The notes under the pieces: generated by a model | What the model saw: only the letters and a program-made list of their open reading frames with translations | Told to the model about the DNA's origin: nothing | Databases searched by the model: none | NCBI GenBank assembly: GCA_015233565.1 | Contig: JADFXM010000007.1 | Coordinates: 124,001 to 188,000 of the forward strand | From: Candidatus Rifleibacteriota bacterium | GTDB lineage: Bacteria; Muiribacteriota; Ozemobacteria; Ozemobacterales; Ozemobacteraceae | Reading direction: 5' to 3' | Length of the DNA: 64,000 nucleotides | In this document: piece after piece, positions 36,901 through 45,578 of the stretch | Numbering within the stretch: the stretch's first letter is position 1 | Layout: every line of letters starts with the position of its first letter | Translations under genes and position numbers: made by a program

Positions 36901-37790
36901 GTGCTCTTCTGGTAGCATGGATGATAATAAAAAAGATTTTTCTCGAACCTTTTTACGACTTGAAGTTTGGGATTGCCGCCTTACAAAACAGGGATTTTTC
37001 CTACCGAGTACGGGACTTGGGAAAAGATGAATTTGGCGAATTGGCTTCTGCATTTAACATGATGCTGGAAAGCATACAGGATCTAGAAATAGCTCGAACC
37101 CTCCAAGAAAACATTTTTCCTGAGAAACCTCTGGAAAAAAATGGCTGGATTTTTTACGGAAAGTGCAAGCCTACAACCGAAGTTGGGGGTGATTATTTCG
37201 ATTATCTTGAAATTGACGAAAAAAGAGTGCTGTTTGTACTTGGGGATGTTACCGGACATGGTATTCCTGCGGCTTTAGTCGTTGGAATGGCTAAAGCGGC
37301 TGTTTTTCACACTTCCAATTTGTACAAACCAGAAATCATCTTGGACCATCTTGGAGTTATTATTACCACTGTTTTGAAAAAAAAGAGGATGATGACCTGT
37401 ATGATCGGAATCTTTGATACCTCGAATGGCTTATTGACACTTTCCAATGCAGGGCAGTGCTTTCCATACATTATTGACGGGAAGAAAGCTGAAGAATTTA
37501 AAGTTCCTGGCGTACCACTTGGTGCAAAGACCCGTGGATATAAATCGGTGACCAGAACTCTTTGCAACGAGGAATGGTTGTTAGGATATTCAGATGGCTT
37601 TGTCGAAACACGAAATACTTTCGGTGAAATGGTTGGCTATGAGAAAATGGCAGAAATGCTTCCTGGTATGAAAAAACCTAGTGCCTGGGAAACCATGAAT
37701 AACCTATTTTTATGGAATGAATCAATTGCTTGTGGTCGTAAGCAGGATGACGACATAACTTTGTTAGTAGTTTGCAGAAAAATAATTTAG
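33915..37790 (+). CDS. Giant membrane SpoIIE-type serine phosphatase with HAMP domain (second of tandem pair)
   Basis: A 1291-aa protein from ATG 33915. Hydrophobic helices lie near residues 13-32, 308-325, 343-365, 640-660, 680-695 and 985-1005, separated by long extracytoplasmic regions, so it seems to have an extra sensor cassette compared with its neighbour. HAMP follows the last helix, then the phosphatase from about 1085: VGGDYFDYLE, VLGDVTGHGIPAAL, LSNAGQCFPY, GYSDGFVETRN and DDDITLLVVC. A coiled-coil stretch (about 705-760) follows the fifth helix. Overlap with the upstream gene indicates coupled translation. Substrate and signal unknown. Confidence 0.88.
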   Translation: MAVNELQENNRQIGILSFNLLFWLIMAILCLRTLEIGYQISANDVIKKDKQPFLDFLRECRSLRDWERLLRVQFRFFSQDAYWSSDPVSFFRSGLNSFKSTIPGEVEFLLFDKYAKVIASTTSVEIKPVDATNLFHDLECLEEGFPDVLKKNVPRYDYFFKGSLPRDGIFLDTHFDFGGDVIPLRGEGPFGSVFISQFFKNGLLLGFLKKNLAKNDLLLETNLKNSLQKIRSDIFVEVIDPYNFSTESFPFNVSRELRELLKGKIEDVSPVTLACGGYITGIIGLKDRRILVGQKNSELEELSSKHLKWEALLIMFFLLVFFWTTRTIRNFDSKSPDGSRKFIFGIGFVLQLILFGSPFFMLRIYCQDVLKDELDGARIEVENECWGKVASIETMMKPEDLLRNRLTLLSEQCLIAGKQVEWLRTDLKELSHEVSGVFQMALFDSNGALLEEASDLKIAPDKAALFIQSIKKLKNKQFREIRDNDFFPLEMMRDYPLDGKPFKERDLGKDGSIYKNPKNPDFDMLFVSTLFDRGLIIVRCKMDQGWKWAIASQFKYLWNFWDPNCFCDEVDSQKLVHLISPGFFSGSSEKKEYLDFLCDDHQDKKLIGNCLFQKRFYQERFWFIYGKESFNVAFLKKFSEMLDVILLVFFFIVCRFMLKVGHSGHTNTLRDQLINLLGLITLILVFFMFFNFRERLDERRKFLETGIINEQRKNLEEIDRMFFEEIRIFETQIKRLLNVEAKSDFELEKTLKDRLQEIFQKYSPTMVELFGQNGKSIFSKGSGEEALINKTFRLMVKSMEKLIAELNNEALKEKSDFKGEMVSVVGETYGLNLEYIFSLFSQNLDQLKIFKFFDSQVIAILNSIRNETGKIHHLVLLAWVPESVEEKYLARVLKKLTGVGASFDMYARTKFGRKIFTSIPWLEKDPRLPPFFWKRNIEIPESQIIEFPYAKYFFTRIPFNQMKYNTLGLISSDIGIRNEISRLQENFRNLILGIIGALLVAWMIIKKIFLEPFYDLKFGIAALQNRDFSYRVRDLGKDEFGELASAFNMMLESIQDLEIARTLQENIFPEKPLEKNGWIFYGKCKPTTEVGGDYFDYLEIDEKRVLFVLGDVTGHGIPAALVVGMAKAAVFHTSNLYKPEIILDHLGVIITTVLKKKRMMTCMIGIFDTSNGLLTLSNAGQCFPYIIDGKKAEEFKVPGVPLGAKTRGYKSVTRTLCNEEWLLGYSDGFVETRNTFGEMVGYEKMAEMLPGMKKPSAWETMNNLFLWNESIACGRKQDDDITLLVVCRKII

Positions 37791-38006
37791 ATTGAATCCT
37801 GGAGTAATGCCCATCCCACAAAATAATAACGCAACTTTTTATTCGGTTTTCAGCGCTAGAAGCTTGATCAAACCTATAAATTTGCGTGATTACTTTTAAT
37901 TATTGGTATTACTTGGTTTGAGAGGATGGTAATATAAATTTTCCACGAATTATTGAGATGATACCATTTTCTTTTCACGCATCCCGCATGAATTCGGAAA
38001 AATATT

Positions 38007-39329
38007 TTACCGGTACTTTCCCATCACAGTTTTGGAAACTTCGTCGAACATTGATTTTTGTGAAGGAGAGAGGATTTTCTCGGCAACTCGGGCTAAACAT
38101 CGATAAAAACGTTGGTTGCTGGATACAATGTCATTGGGATACTCTTCCAAGGAAAATGCGTCCGGTGAGAAGGTCGAACATTCTTTATGTTTATATGTTG
38201 AAATATCTTTGAGGAAGAAGTCTTTCAGACGTTCTTCGATGGCTCCAAGCATTATTCTGTTTGCAATCTGTAATCCAAGTTTGAGTTTTAAATGCCACAG
38301 CAAAGTTCGGATAGGATTCAAAATGTTGTGGTCTTCAACAAAAAAGAAGGAAGTGGAAGCGTTACTGGTGGAATCTGCCAGAAATTCCTCGAGGGTTCGG
38401 TCTTTGCTGAAATAGCGTTTTTGCTCGTCAGAAAGTGGTTTTCCTTTCCAACAACTGATGTCTATAATATTGGTATTTCTGTTGGAAACCACCATATAGT
38501 CTGCAAACAATTCGTTTTCCGCAAGGAGATGGAAGGATTTGAGCAAATCAATGCATCCCGAGGAAAGGCCTTTCGTTAGATCATTTTGGTTGACGACACG
38601 CTGGGAAATAACTAAAAAGACATGGTGTCCCACTTCGTGGTTGATCGCTCCCTGAAATCTGTGAAATTGCTTGGTTATATTGACCGGTACCCAGACGGTT
38701 TCTTCGATGCTATCGTAACAAGCCCGTCCTGAGGCACAATAAAGTTTTGAACATTCCCGCAGGGGTTTATCAAGACTGGCCTTAAATTGGTTTATCTTCT
38801 CCCTAAGAACAGTTTGGTCTACATCGATGTTCCCGACTTTGGAAAAAAAAGCACTTGGAAGTCCATCCAGGCCGTAAAGGAGAGAAAACTTTTTTCTTAA
38901 ACCATACTGGTATTTGGCAAGTTCCATGGCGTTTGTACAAGCGTTCTGGAGCATTACCTCATCTTCCAGTTTCGAGAAAAATGTATCGTCCGGTGTGGCT
39001 CCAAAGCAACGCCAAAGATCGCGGCAGGGAAATTTTGTATCCATTAGCAAAAGAATTCTCACTGGATGTGAAGAAATGTTTACTCCGAGTGATTCGGCAA
39101 TGTGAACGATATCGCTGACATCATTAACAATTGCCTGAAATTCCCGGGTTTCATCATGATCAGCTGGTTTTGAGCCCAATAAAGCTATCGTGAAGCCTTT
39201 TTGGGTAACGATTGGGACCCCGCTGATGAGTCCATCAATTCCTACAATTGGCCGGGCTTCCAGTGGTGCTAAAAACCCAATAATGGCAATAATGATCAAT
39301 GGAAGAATTATTCGGTGTAAGGGTTTCAT
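38007..39329 (-). CDS. Exported putative zinc metallopeptidase
   Basis: A 440-aa protein. The ATG at 39329 follows GGAGG with a 6-base spacer, so the longer frame is rejected. A signal peptide/anchor (about 1-25, ending PLEA) leads to a lumenal protein with several Cys. The zinc motif INHEVGHHVFL (HExxH) is followed about 50 residues on by AENELFADYMV, whose Glu could be the third ligand (gluzincin-like). Family not recognised; it could act on surface or periplasmic proteins. It is convergent with the SpoIIE gene and stands alone. Confidence 0.7.
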   Translation of the reverse strand: MKPLHRIILPLIIIAIIGFLAPLEARPIVGIDGLISGVPIVTQKGFTIALLGSKPADHDETREFQAIVNDVSDIVHIAESLGVNISSHPVRILLLMDTKFPCRDLWRCFGATPDDTFFSKLEDEVMLQNACTNAMELAKYQYGLRKKFSLLYGLDGLPSAFFSKVGNIDVDQTVLREKINQFKASLDKPLRECSKLYCASGRACYDSIEETVWVPVNITKQFHRFQGAINHEVGHHVFLVISQRVVNQNDLTKGLSSGCIDLLKSFHLLAENELFADYMVVSNRNTNIIDISCWKGKPLSDEQKRYFSKDRTLEEFLADSTSNASTSFFFVEDHNILNPIRTLLWHLKLKLGLQIANRIMLGAIEERLKDFFLKDISTYKHKECSTFSPDAFSLEEYPNDIVSSNQRFYRCLARVAEKILSPSQKSMFDEVSKTVMGKYR

Positions 39330-39516
39330 CAAAAACCTCCTAAAAAAAAAGCAAAAATCTTCTTTATTCATCACAGATACATTTTATTTTAACCAACATT
39401 ACGTAAATCAGCAAGCTATTCTGGAAATTAGCAGCAACAAAGAGTAAAGCAATCAAAGAAAATGAAGTTTACGACAACAGGAATTCTGAAGATCCGATTG
39501 GCAATATTTCATACAT

Positions 39517-39700
39517 TTGCAACTTGAGTCCTGCATTCCCGGGAAATTGTAACGAGGAATCCTTGGAAACCAGCAAAAATAAAGGACCTAAGGGAATTTG
39601 CCTCGTTACATTAAATATGTGTAACGAGGCGAGAATTCAGTGTTTACATTACTTGAACCTATTCTCGTTACACAAATTCGGGAATGGACCTTGAATCAAA
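39517..39700. repeat. Nested inverted repeat built from four TGTAACGAG units
   Basis: TGTAACGAG or its complement occurs at about 39547 (+), 39602 (-), 39619 (+) and 39664 (-). The inner pair makes a perfect 11-bp stem, GCCTCGTTACA/TGTAACGAGGC, with a 9-base loop. The outer pair sits in longer, imperfect arms sharing CATTCCCG..AA..TTGTAACGAG. Together it could fold into a two-level cruciform or structured RNA. It may be a MITE. Confidence 0.6.
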
Positions 39701-39715
39701 TTCAGTTTTGACAAT

Positions 39716-39745
39716 TTGACATTTCTTAACAACAAAGCATACAAT
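39716..39745 (+). promoter_or_regulatory. Sigma-70-type promoter candidate for the small membrane protein
   Basis: TTGACA (39716-39721) and TACAAT (39740-39745), 18-base spacer. The implied leader before the ATG at 39763 is short, but it retains the GGAGAG ribosome-binding site. Confidence 0.45.
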
Positions 39746-39762
39746 TGTTTGTTGGAGAGAAA

Positions 39763-39975
39763 ATGGATTACCTGAGCATGGTGTTTGTCGCTTTTAGCGC
39801 ATTCGTGTTTTATCGGATAGGAGAACTGGAATTAGGCCGCGGTGATCTTTCATGTCTCGCCAGCCTTGGAATATCGGCCATTTCGATTTTCATTCTGCAT
39901 TCCGGCGGATTGACGATACTTGTTTTTCAGTTGGGACTTTTTCTCGTATTATGGAAAGTTAAAAAAGCCCAATAA
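39763..39975 (+). CDS. Small membrane protein of unknown function
   Basis: A 70-aa protein from ATG 39763 with GGAGAG just upstream. Two to three hydrophobic helices (about 5-22, 33-50 and 52-65), separated by YRIGELELGRGDLS and ending in a basic WKVKKAQ. No family recognised. It precedes the first hybrid kinase by about 200 bases on the same strand. Confidence 0.6.
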   Translation: MDYLSMVFVAFSAFVFYRIGELELGRGDLSCLASLGISAISIFILHSGGLTILVFQLGLFLVLWKVKKAQ

Positions 39976-40002
39976 TTTTTGTAAGCAGCGAAATTGTTGC
40001 AT

Positions 40003-40018
40003 TGGCTCAGTTTGTGCA
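40003..40018 (+). promoter_or_regulatory. Weak sigma-54 promoter candidate before the hybrid kinase
   Basis: TGGCTC, five bases, GTGCA: the GG and GC are 12 bases apart as required, but two consensus positions differ. It lies about 170 bases upstream of the ATG at 40187. Confidence 0.3.
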
Positions 40019-40186
40019 CAATGACATGAATTCTTTTGTACTGTTTGTTCTATGAAAAGTGTAAGGTATTTTTTTGATTCTTTATTTGGTCAGCTTTTGT
40101 TACTATAGCAGGCAATACGCTTGTGAAAAAAAGGTTTATTGAAACGTTGGGTTAAGGAAAATTCAAGGGAAAGGTATAAGTTTGCG

Positions 40187-42598
40187 ATGGCAATGACGTT
40201 TTTTCATGAGAATTTTTTCCATCTGATTAGCGGACTTTTCCTTTTTCTAACATTTTTTCTTTTAATTTTTTCGAAACAAGGCATAAAAAAGCCTTTTCCC
40301 ATACTGTGTTTAGCTATTTTTGCCGTTTGTCAGGGAATATTTGAATGGTTGGAAATATTCGTTTCGAATTATTCGATTAATATTTTTTTCCAATTGATGT
40401 CTTTTCTTGGTTTAACTGAATTTCTGCGACGATCATGGGTTTTTAAAGAAGGATCATCTTCCTATCACAACTTTTTATCTATTCCTTTTGTTCTGATATT
40501 CCTGGGAATGACGCAAAAAAATTTGTTGGGACAAATATTCGAGTTCGTAGGATGTTTTCTGATTCTGGCTGGAAGCTGGAAACTAAGAGAATTTGGTAAT
40601 GTTGTCAGCGAAAATGGCAATCAGGATTTTTCTCAAACAGTAATAAATGAAGTCCAGGATATAACTTGGGTTCAAAAGCCTGATCAGACTACAGTTTTTC
40701 TGAATCGTGCGGGTTACGATTTTTTTAAACTGCAAAAAGGTGAACTGGCCGGGAAAAAGTGTTTTGAATTGATGGGCAGAAATCATTCATGTAAAGATTG
40801 CCTTTGTGATGTAATAGTGAAAAGTCGAAAAGCTGAGAGTAAAGAAGTTTATTGCAAGGAAAGACAGACCTGGTTTGAAGTTCGAATTCTTCCCCTTTTT
40901 AACAAGGATCAGGAGATTTGTCTTTATGTAAAAAATTTGCGGGACATAACCAAGCGAAAAGTTGAAGAGCTGGCCTTTAGGGAGAGTCACGAAAAGAAAT
41001 TGATGGAAGCTCTTGCTGTAGCTGAGAGTGCCACTGTGACAAAGAATCTGTTTCTTGCCAACATGAGTCACGAAATTAGAACTCCGATGAACGGGGTTAT
41101 TGGAATGACTGGGCTTCTGCTTGATACCCAGTTATCGGCGGAACAGCGTGAATTTACCGAAATAATACGCACAAGTGGAGAGCACCTCCTTTCTTTAATC
41201 AACGATATTCTGGATTTTTCGAAGATTGAAGCAGGAAGGCTGGATATGGAAAGCATAGATTTTGATCTTAGACTGGCCATTGAAGATTGTGCCGATCTGC
41301 TTTCCCTGAAAGCAGATGAGAAGAAAATAGAGCTTATTTGTCTTATTAATCCTGATGTTCCTTCCTTATTGCGAGGAGACCCCGGAAGATTAAGACAAAT
41401 TGTAATGAATCTGGCAGCAAATGCCATCAAATTTACTCAAACCGGAGAAATTTCAATAAGGATCTTATTGATCTCGGAAGAACCTCAAAAGGTGCGATTG
41501 CTATTTGAAATTGAGGATACCGGCATCGGAATTCCCAAGGAAAAAATTTCAGGCCTATTCAAGCCATTCAGTCAGGCTGACGAATCGGTAACCAGAAAAT
41601 TCGGTGGTACCGGTTTAGGACTTTCAATATCCAAAAAGCTGGCGGAAATGATGGGTGGTGAAATAGGAGTTATCAGCAATGAGGGCAAGGGATCGAAATT
41701 TTGGTTTACGGTGAATCTGGATAAACAAGAGAAACCAAGGGAAGTTAGCCCCTTTAGGCCTGATGTTCTGAGCAATCAGCGAATCTTAATTGTTGATGAT
41801 AACAAGACAAACAGAATTTTGCTTGAAAAACTCGTTGGAGCCTGGCATTGTCGCCAAGCTCAGGCTTCCAATGGTTTTGATGCTCTTGAACTGCTGAAGA
41901 AAGCTGTTTCCGATGGCGATCCCTTCCAACTCGGCCTCCTGGACTTTCAAATGCCCGAAATGGATGGTGAAGAACTGGGAAAGAAAATTAAAGAGGATCC
42001 ATCAATCTCGCAAACTATGCTTATTATGCTTACATCCCGAGGATTGCGTGGCGATGCCCAGCGGTTAATGGCAATAGGCTTTTCCGCTTATCTTACAAAG
42101 CCGCTTCGTCAGAATTTACTCCATGATTGTCTGGTGACCGTTCTCTCCAAATGCAAACTTCCTGAAGCAGCTGCTGAAAAAAAACTTGTTACGGTTCATT
42201 CTATTGCTGAAGAGAAGCGGAAAAGATTTCGAATCCTGCTTGCAGAAGACAATGCGACGAATCAAAAGGTTGCTCTTACTATAATGGAAAAGTTAGGATA
42301 CATGGCTGATGCAGTCGGCAATGGCAAAGAAGCTATCGTGGAGTTGGAGATGATTCCCTATGACCTGGTTTTAATGGATTGTCAGATGCCTGAAATGGAC
42401 GGTTACGCCGCTACCCGTGAAATCAGGAAGGAAGATTCGAAAGTAAAAAACCGCAAGATTCCGATTATTGCAATGACTGCCAATGCCATGCAAGGGGATC
42501 GCGAAAAATGTATCCAAAGCGGTATGGATGACTACCTCCCCAAGCCAATCCGTCCGAAAGATTTGTCAGAAATGCTGAAAAAGTGGCTTCATGAGTAA
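40187..42598 (+). CDS. Hybrid sensor histidine kinase with two receiver domains (paralog 1)
   Basis: About 803 residues from ATG 40187; a TTG at 40139 with a poorer SD would add 16. Several N-terminal helices (to about 130) are followed by PAS (VINEVQDITWVQKPDQTT) with a cysteine cluster CFELMGRNHSCKDCLCD, then HisKA with phospho-His in LANMSHEIRTPMNGVIGM, and HATPase (NLAANAIKFTQTG, GGTGLGLSISK). Receiver 1 has LIVDDNKTN and LLDFQMPEMDGEE; receiver 2 has LLAEDNATN and LMDCQMPEMDGYAA. There is no HPt domain and no output domain, so phosphotransfer must go to a separate protein. It overlaps the convergent YkgJ-like gene by 10 bases. Paralog of the kinase at 43434. Confidence 0.92.
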   Translation: MAMTFFHENFFHLISGLFLFLTFFLLIFSKQGIKKPFPILCLAIFAVCQGIFEWLEIFVSNYSINIFFQLMSFLGLTEFLRRSWVFKEGSSSYHNFLSIPFVLIFLGMTQKNLLGQIFEFVGCFLILAGSWKLREFGNVVSENGNQDFSQTVINEVQDITWVQKPDQTTVFLNRAGYDFFKLQKGELAGKKCFELMGRNHSCKDCLCDVIVKSRKAESKEVYCKERQTWFEVRILPLFNKDQEICLYVKNLRDITKRKVEELAFRESHEKKLMEALAVAESATVTKNLFLANMSHEIRTPMNGVIGMTGLLLDTQLSAEQREFTEIIRTSGEHLLSLINDILDFSKIEAGRLDMESIDFDLRLAIEDCADLLSLKADEKKIELICLINPDVPSLLRGDPGRLRQIVMNLAANAIKFTQTGEISIRILLISEEPQKVRLLFEIEDTGIGIPKEKISGLFKPFSQADESVTRKFGGTGLGLSISKKLAEMMGGEIGVISNEGKGSKFWFTVNLDKQEKPREVSPFRPDVLSNQRILIVDDNKTNRILLEKLVGAWHCRQAQASNGFDALELLKKAVSDGDPFQLGLLDFQMPEMDGEELGKKIKEDPSISQTMLIMLTSRGLRGDAQRLMAIGFSAYLTKPLRQNLLHDCLVTVLSKCKLPEAAAEKKLVTVHSIAEEKRKRFRILLAEDNATNQKVALTIMEKLGYMADAVGNGKEAIVELEMIPYDLVLMDCQMPEMDGYAATREIRKEDSKVKNRKIPIIAMTANAMQGDREKCIQSGMDDYLPKPIRPKDLSEMLKKWLHE

Positions 42599-43164
42599 AT
42601 TTCCTTCAATTGTGCCGTTTGAGTCAGGAAAAAGGAAAGAAAACGCCCTTTTTTATCGCTCAGCGAAAGGCATTTCCCGGCTAATTCCGGAAGGATTTCT
42701 TCGTGCCAGGTTTGCAATAAGGCTTGATACTGAAAAAAATTTGTTTTTTTTCGCTGATTTGCTGAGGTAAAATCCTTTTCAAAAGCCGTTACAAGAGACC
42801 AATCAGTCGGGCAAATCTTTTGATGAGCAACTTTAAGTTGGCCATGGAAAAGATTGAAAGGATAACAGCGACAGTCGTCTGGCCGAAATTCATGGACTGT
42901 ACAATGCTTTCCAGGGTTATCTGCGCTCCACCATGCACAAATTCCATGATTTCTTCTTAGGGTAAGTAAAAACCTTCCTTTCCCGCCAAGTGAAAAAGCA
43001 AATGGAGAGAATCCCCCTGATGCTTTAGAAGCTGGAAGAAATGAAACCAGTTCCAATAAAAGAATATTTGTGCCATTCCACAGGCGAAAAATGTCGAAAG
43101 CCGAAAGAAATACCGTATATTTTTTGCAACAACTTGTTGCGCATTGGTCACATGGCAGATTCAT
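42589..43164 (-). CDS. YkgJ/UPF0153-type cysteine-cluster protein
   Basis: A 191-aa protein starting at ATG 43164 with GAGG upstream. It begins with the family's metal-binding motif CDQCATSCCKKY (CxxCxxxCC) and continues with GICAWWSADNPGKHCTVHEFRPDDCRCYPF-like conserved spacing of Cys (cited in parts: ..GKHCTVHEFRP.., ..DDCRCYPF..). These proteins are thought to bind zinc or iron-sulfur; function is unproven. It sits between, and antisense to, the two hybrid kinase genes. The 3' ends of this gene and the first kinase overlap by 10 bases. Confidence 0.85.
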   Translation of the reverse strand: MNLPCDQCATSCCKKYTVFLSAFDIFRLWNGTNILLLELVSFLPASKASGGFSPFAFSLGGKGRFLLTLRRNHGICAWWSADNPGKHCTVHEFRPDDCRCYPFNLFHGQLKVAHQKICPTDWSLVTAFEKDFTSANQRKKTNFFQYQALLQTWHEEILPELAGKCLSLSDKKGRFLSFFLTQTAQLKEIYS

Positions 43165-43433
43165 TCACTTAATCCTCAATTCATTTGTGCGGAGTTTGTT
43201 ATTTTTTATCCCGGATAATTTTTGCAAATTAGTTTGAAAAATACTAGTGATGAACCCAAAAAAGAAGTTTCAGGAGATAAAACTGTGCCAGAAAGTTTAT
43301 TTTCAAAAATCTTCGAAAGTTTACTTTTTTAAAGTATTTCATTTCCAACAGTAGAAAATGTCATAAAAGATGAGATATACTTTAATAATACGAAAACCTT
43401 CAAGGGTTTAATAAAGAGTAGCTGGGTTAAACA

Positions 43434-45578
43434 ATGTTGAAAGCTGTTTTGTACGAACAAAATTTTTACCTTCTTAGCGCTCTCTTGGTTATTTTGGGAG
43501 CGATTTTGGGAAATTTCCTTGGACACATATTCGAATTTTTCGGATGTGTTCTTGTTTTGAAATTGGGTTGGGAAAACTATACCCTCAAGAGAAAAAATAA
43601 TCAATCGGAACTTCCCTTAAAAATTATTGATCAAATTCAAGATATCATCTGGGTCCAGAAAACGGATCTTACCCCGATTTTCTTTAATAAAGCCGCAAAT
43701 GAATTTTTTAAACAGAGTACAACTGAAACTAAGGAAAAAAAGTGCTTTGAGATTTTTGGAAGGAATCAACCCTGTGAAGATTGTTTGAAAGTAGTAGCTC
43801 TGGAAAGTCGAAAAGTCGAATACAGGGAAGTTTTTCTCGATGACAAGAAAGTCTGGTTTGAAATATGTGTCGTCCCTATTTTTAACGAGGACAATGAGAT
43901 TTCTAAAATAATCGAAATTTTTCATAACATTACGAGATATAAGCAGGAAGAGGGTATTCGTCGAGAGACCCACGAAGCAATAATGCGTAAAGCTGTAAGT
44001 GCTGCGGAAAGCGCTTCCAAGACAAAGAGCCTTTTTCTTGCCAACATGAGTCACGAGATTAGAACTCCAATGAATGGAGTAATTGGAATGACAGGGCTTC
44101 TTCTCGAAACGAAACTTACGAAGGAGCAGCGTGAATTTACTGAGATGATCCGCTCCAGTGGAGAGCATTTGCTTACTCTGGTCAACGACATTTTGGATTT
44201 TTCCAAAATCGAAGCCGGAAAACTGGACCTTGAGATCATTGACTTTGCCCTGAGATCAACTATTGAAGATTGTGTGCACTTGCTGTCCCTGAAAGCAAAG
44301 AATAAGAATATTGATCTTCTTTGGATAATGGAACCAAATGTCCCGGTTTTTTTGCGAGGTGATCCCGGGCGGTTGAGGCAGATATTAATGAACCTTACCG
44401 AGAATGCCATTAAATTTACACCCTGGGGTGAGATTTCCATTCGAATTTTCGTTGTCTTGGAAGAAGTCAAAAATGTGCGACTTCGATTTGAAGTGCAAGA
44501 TAGTGGTATCGGGATTTCCCAGGAGAAAATTTTCGAACTTTTCAAACCCTTCAGCCAAGGCGATGCTTCCACTACAAAAAAATATGGTGGCACAGGATTA
44601 GGATTATCAATATCCAAAAGACTTGCGGAATTGATGATCGGTGAAATTGGAGTGAATAGTACTGTGGGGGTTGGTTCAACCTTCTGGTTTACTGCAGTTT
44701 TTGAAAAGCAGTCAAAAGCGAGGGAAGCTTCCCTATTTAATCCCGAAATTCTGGCAAATCAACGTATTCTTATAGTTGATGACAACGCCACAAACAGACG
44801 TCTTCTGGAAAAACTTCTTGAATCCTGGCATTTCCGGCAAGAGCAGGCTGTTAACGGACTTGATGCAATTAACCTTCTTCAACAAGCTGCTGCAGCAAAG
44901 GATCCCTTCCGGATTGCGCTTTTGGACTATCAAATGCCTGAAATGGATGGTGAGGAGCTGGGAGTGAGAATAAAACAAGACCCGGCAATTTCGGCAACTC
45001 TATTGATTGTTCTTTCATCCGGAGGAATTCGAGGCGATGCCAAACGATTCACTGAGATTGGTTTCTCCGCCTATTTGACGAAGCCTTTTCGACAAACAGT
45101 GCTCTATGATTGTTTGGTAACTGTCCTTTCGAACCAAAAGTATTCTGAAAAGGATGAGGAGAAAAAACTGGTTACGGTTTACTCCATTACCGAAGAAAAA
45201 CGGCAGAGATATAAAATCCTTCTGGCTGAGGACAACCTTACCAATAAAAAAGTTGCTATGGCAATCATGGAAAAACTTGGATACAAAGCCGACGCTGTTC
45301 TGAACGGCAAGGAAGCAGTAAAATGTCTAGAAGCTACTTCCTATGACCTTGTTCTAATGGATTGCCAAATGCCCGAAATGGATGGTTATCAGGCTACAAA
45401 AGAAATAAGAAGTGAAAATTCGAATGTAAAAAATCGAAAGGTCCCAATAATCGCAATGACAGCTAACGCCATGGAAGGGGATAGGGAAAAATGTCTCAGC
45501 ACTGGAATGGATGACTATCTGTCAAAACCAATTCATCCCAGGGATTTATCAGCTATGCTGAAAAAGTGGCTTCAGTAG
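43434..45578 (+). CDS. Hybrid sensor histidine kinase with two receiver domains (paralog 2)
   Basis: A 714-aa protein from ATG 43434 (weak SD). It has the same domain order as the kinase at 40187 but a shorter membrane part (about residues 12-45). PAS has IIDQIQDIIWVQKTDLT and the cysteine cluster CFEIFGRNQPCEDCLK. HisKA His is in LANMSHEIRTPMNGVIGM, with HATPase motifs NLTENAIKFTPWG and GGTGLGLSISKR. Receiver 1 has LIVDDNATN and LLDYQMPEMDGEE; receiver 2 has LLAEDNLTN and LMDCQMPEMDGYQA. It ends AMLKKWLQ, like its paralog. No HPt is present. The two genes are a clear duplication with the YkgJ-like gene between them. Confidence 0.92.
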   Translation: MLKAVLYEQNFYLLSALLVILGAILGNFLGHIFEFFGCVLVLKLGWENYTLKRKNNQSELPLKIIDQIQDIIWVQKTDLTPIFFNKAANEFFKQSTTETKEKKCFEIFGRNQPCEDCLKVVALESRKVEYREVFLDDKKVWFEICVVPIFNEDNEISKIIEIFHNITRYKQEEGIRRETHEAIMRKAVSAAESASKTKSLFLANMSHEIRTPMNGVIGMTGLLLETKLTKEQREFTEMIRSSGEHLLTLVNDILDFSKIEAGKLDLEIIDFALRSTIEDCVHLLSLKAKNKNIDLLWIMEPNVPVFLRGDPGRLRQILMNLTENAIKFTPWGEISIRIFVVLEEVKNVRLRFEVQDSGIGISQEKIFELFKPFSQGDASTTKKYGGTGLGLSISKRLAELMIGEIGVNSTVGVGSTFWFTAVFEKQSKAREASLFNPEILANQRILIVDDNATNRRLLEKLLESWHFRQEQAVNGLDAINLLQQAAAAKDPFRIALLDYQMPEMDGEELGVRIKQDPAISATLLIVLSSGGIRGDAKRFTEIGFSAYLTKPFRQTVLYDCLVTVLSNQKYSEKDEEKKLVTVYSITEEKRQRYKILLAEDNLTNKKVAMAIMEKLGYKADAVLNGKEAVKCLEATSYDLVLMDCQMPEMDGYQATKEIRSENSNVKNRKVPIIAMTANAMEGDREKCLSTGMDDYLSKPIHPRDLSAMLKKWLQ

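Larger units (their letters stand above)
39330..39762. other. Intergenic region with a nested inverted repeat
   Basis: About 430 bases. The centre is filled by the nested repeat at 39517-39700. A promoter candidate follows at 39716-39745. No coding frame is supported. Confidence 0.5.
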
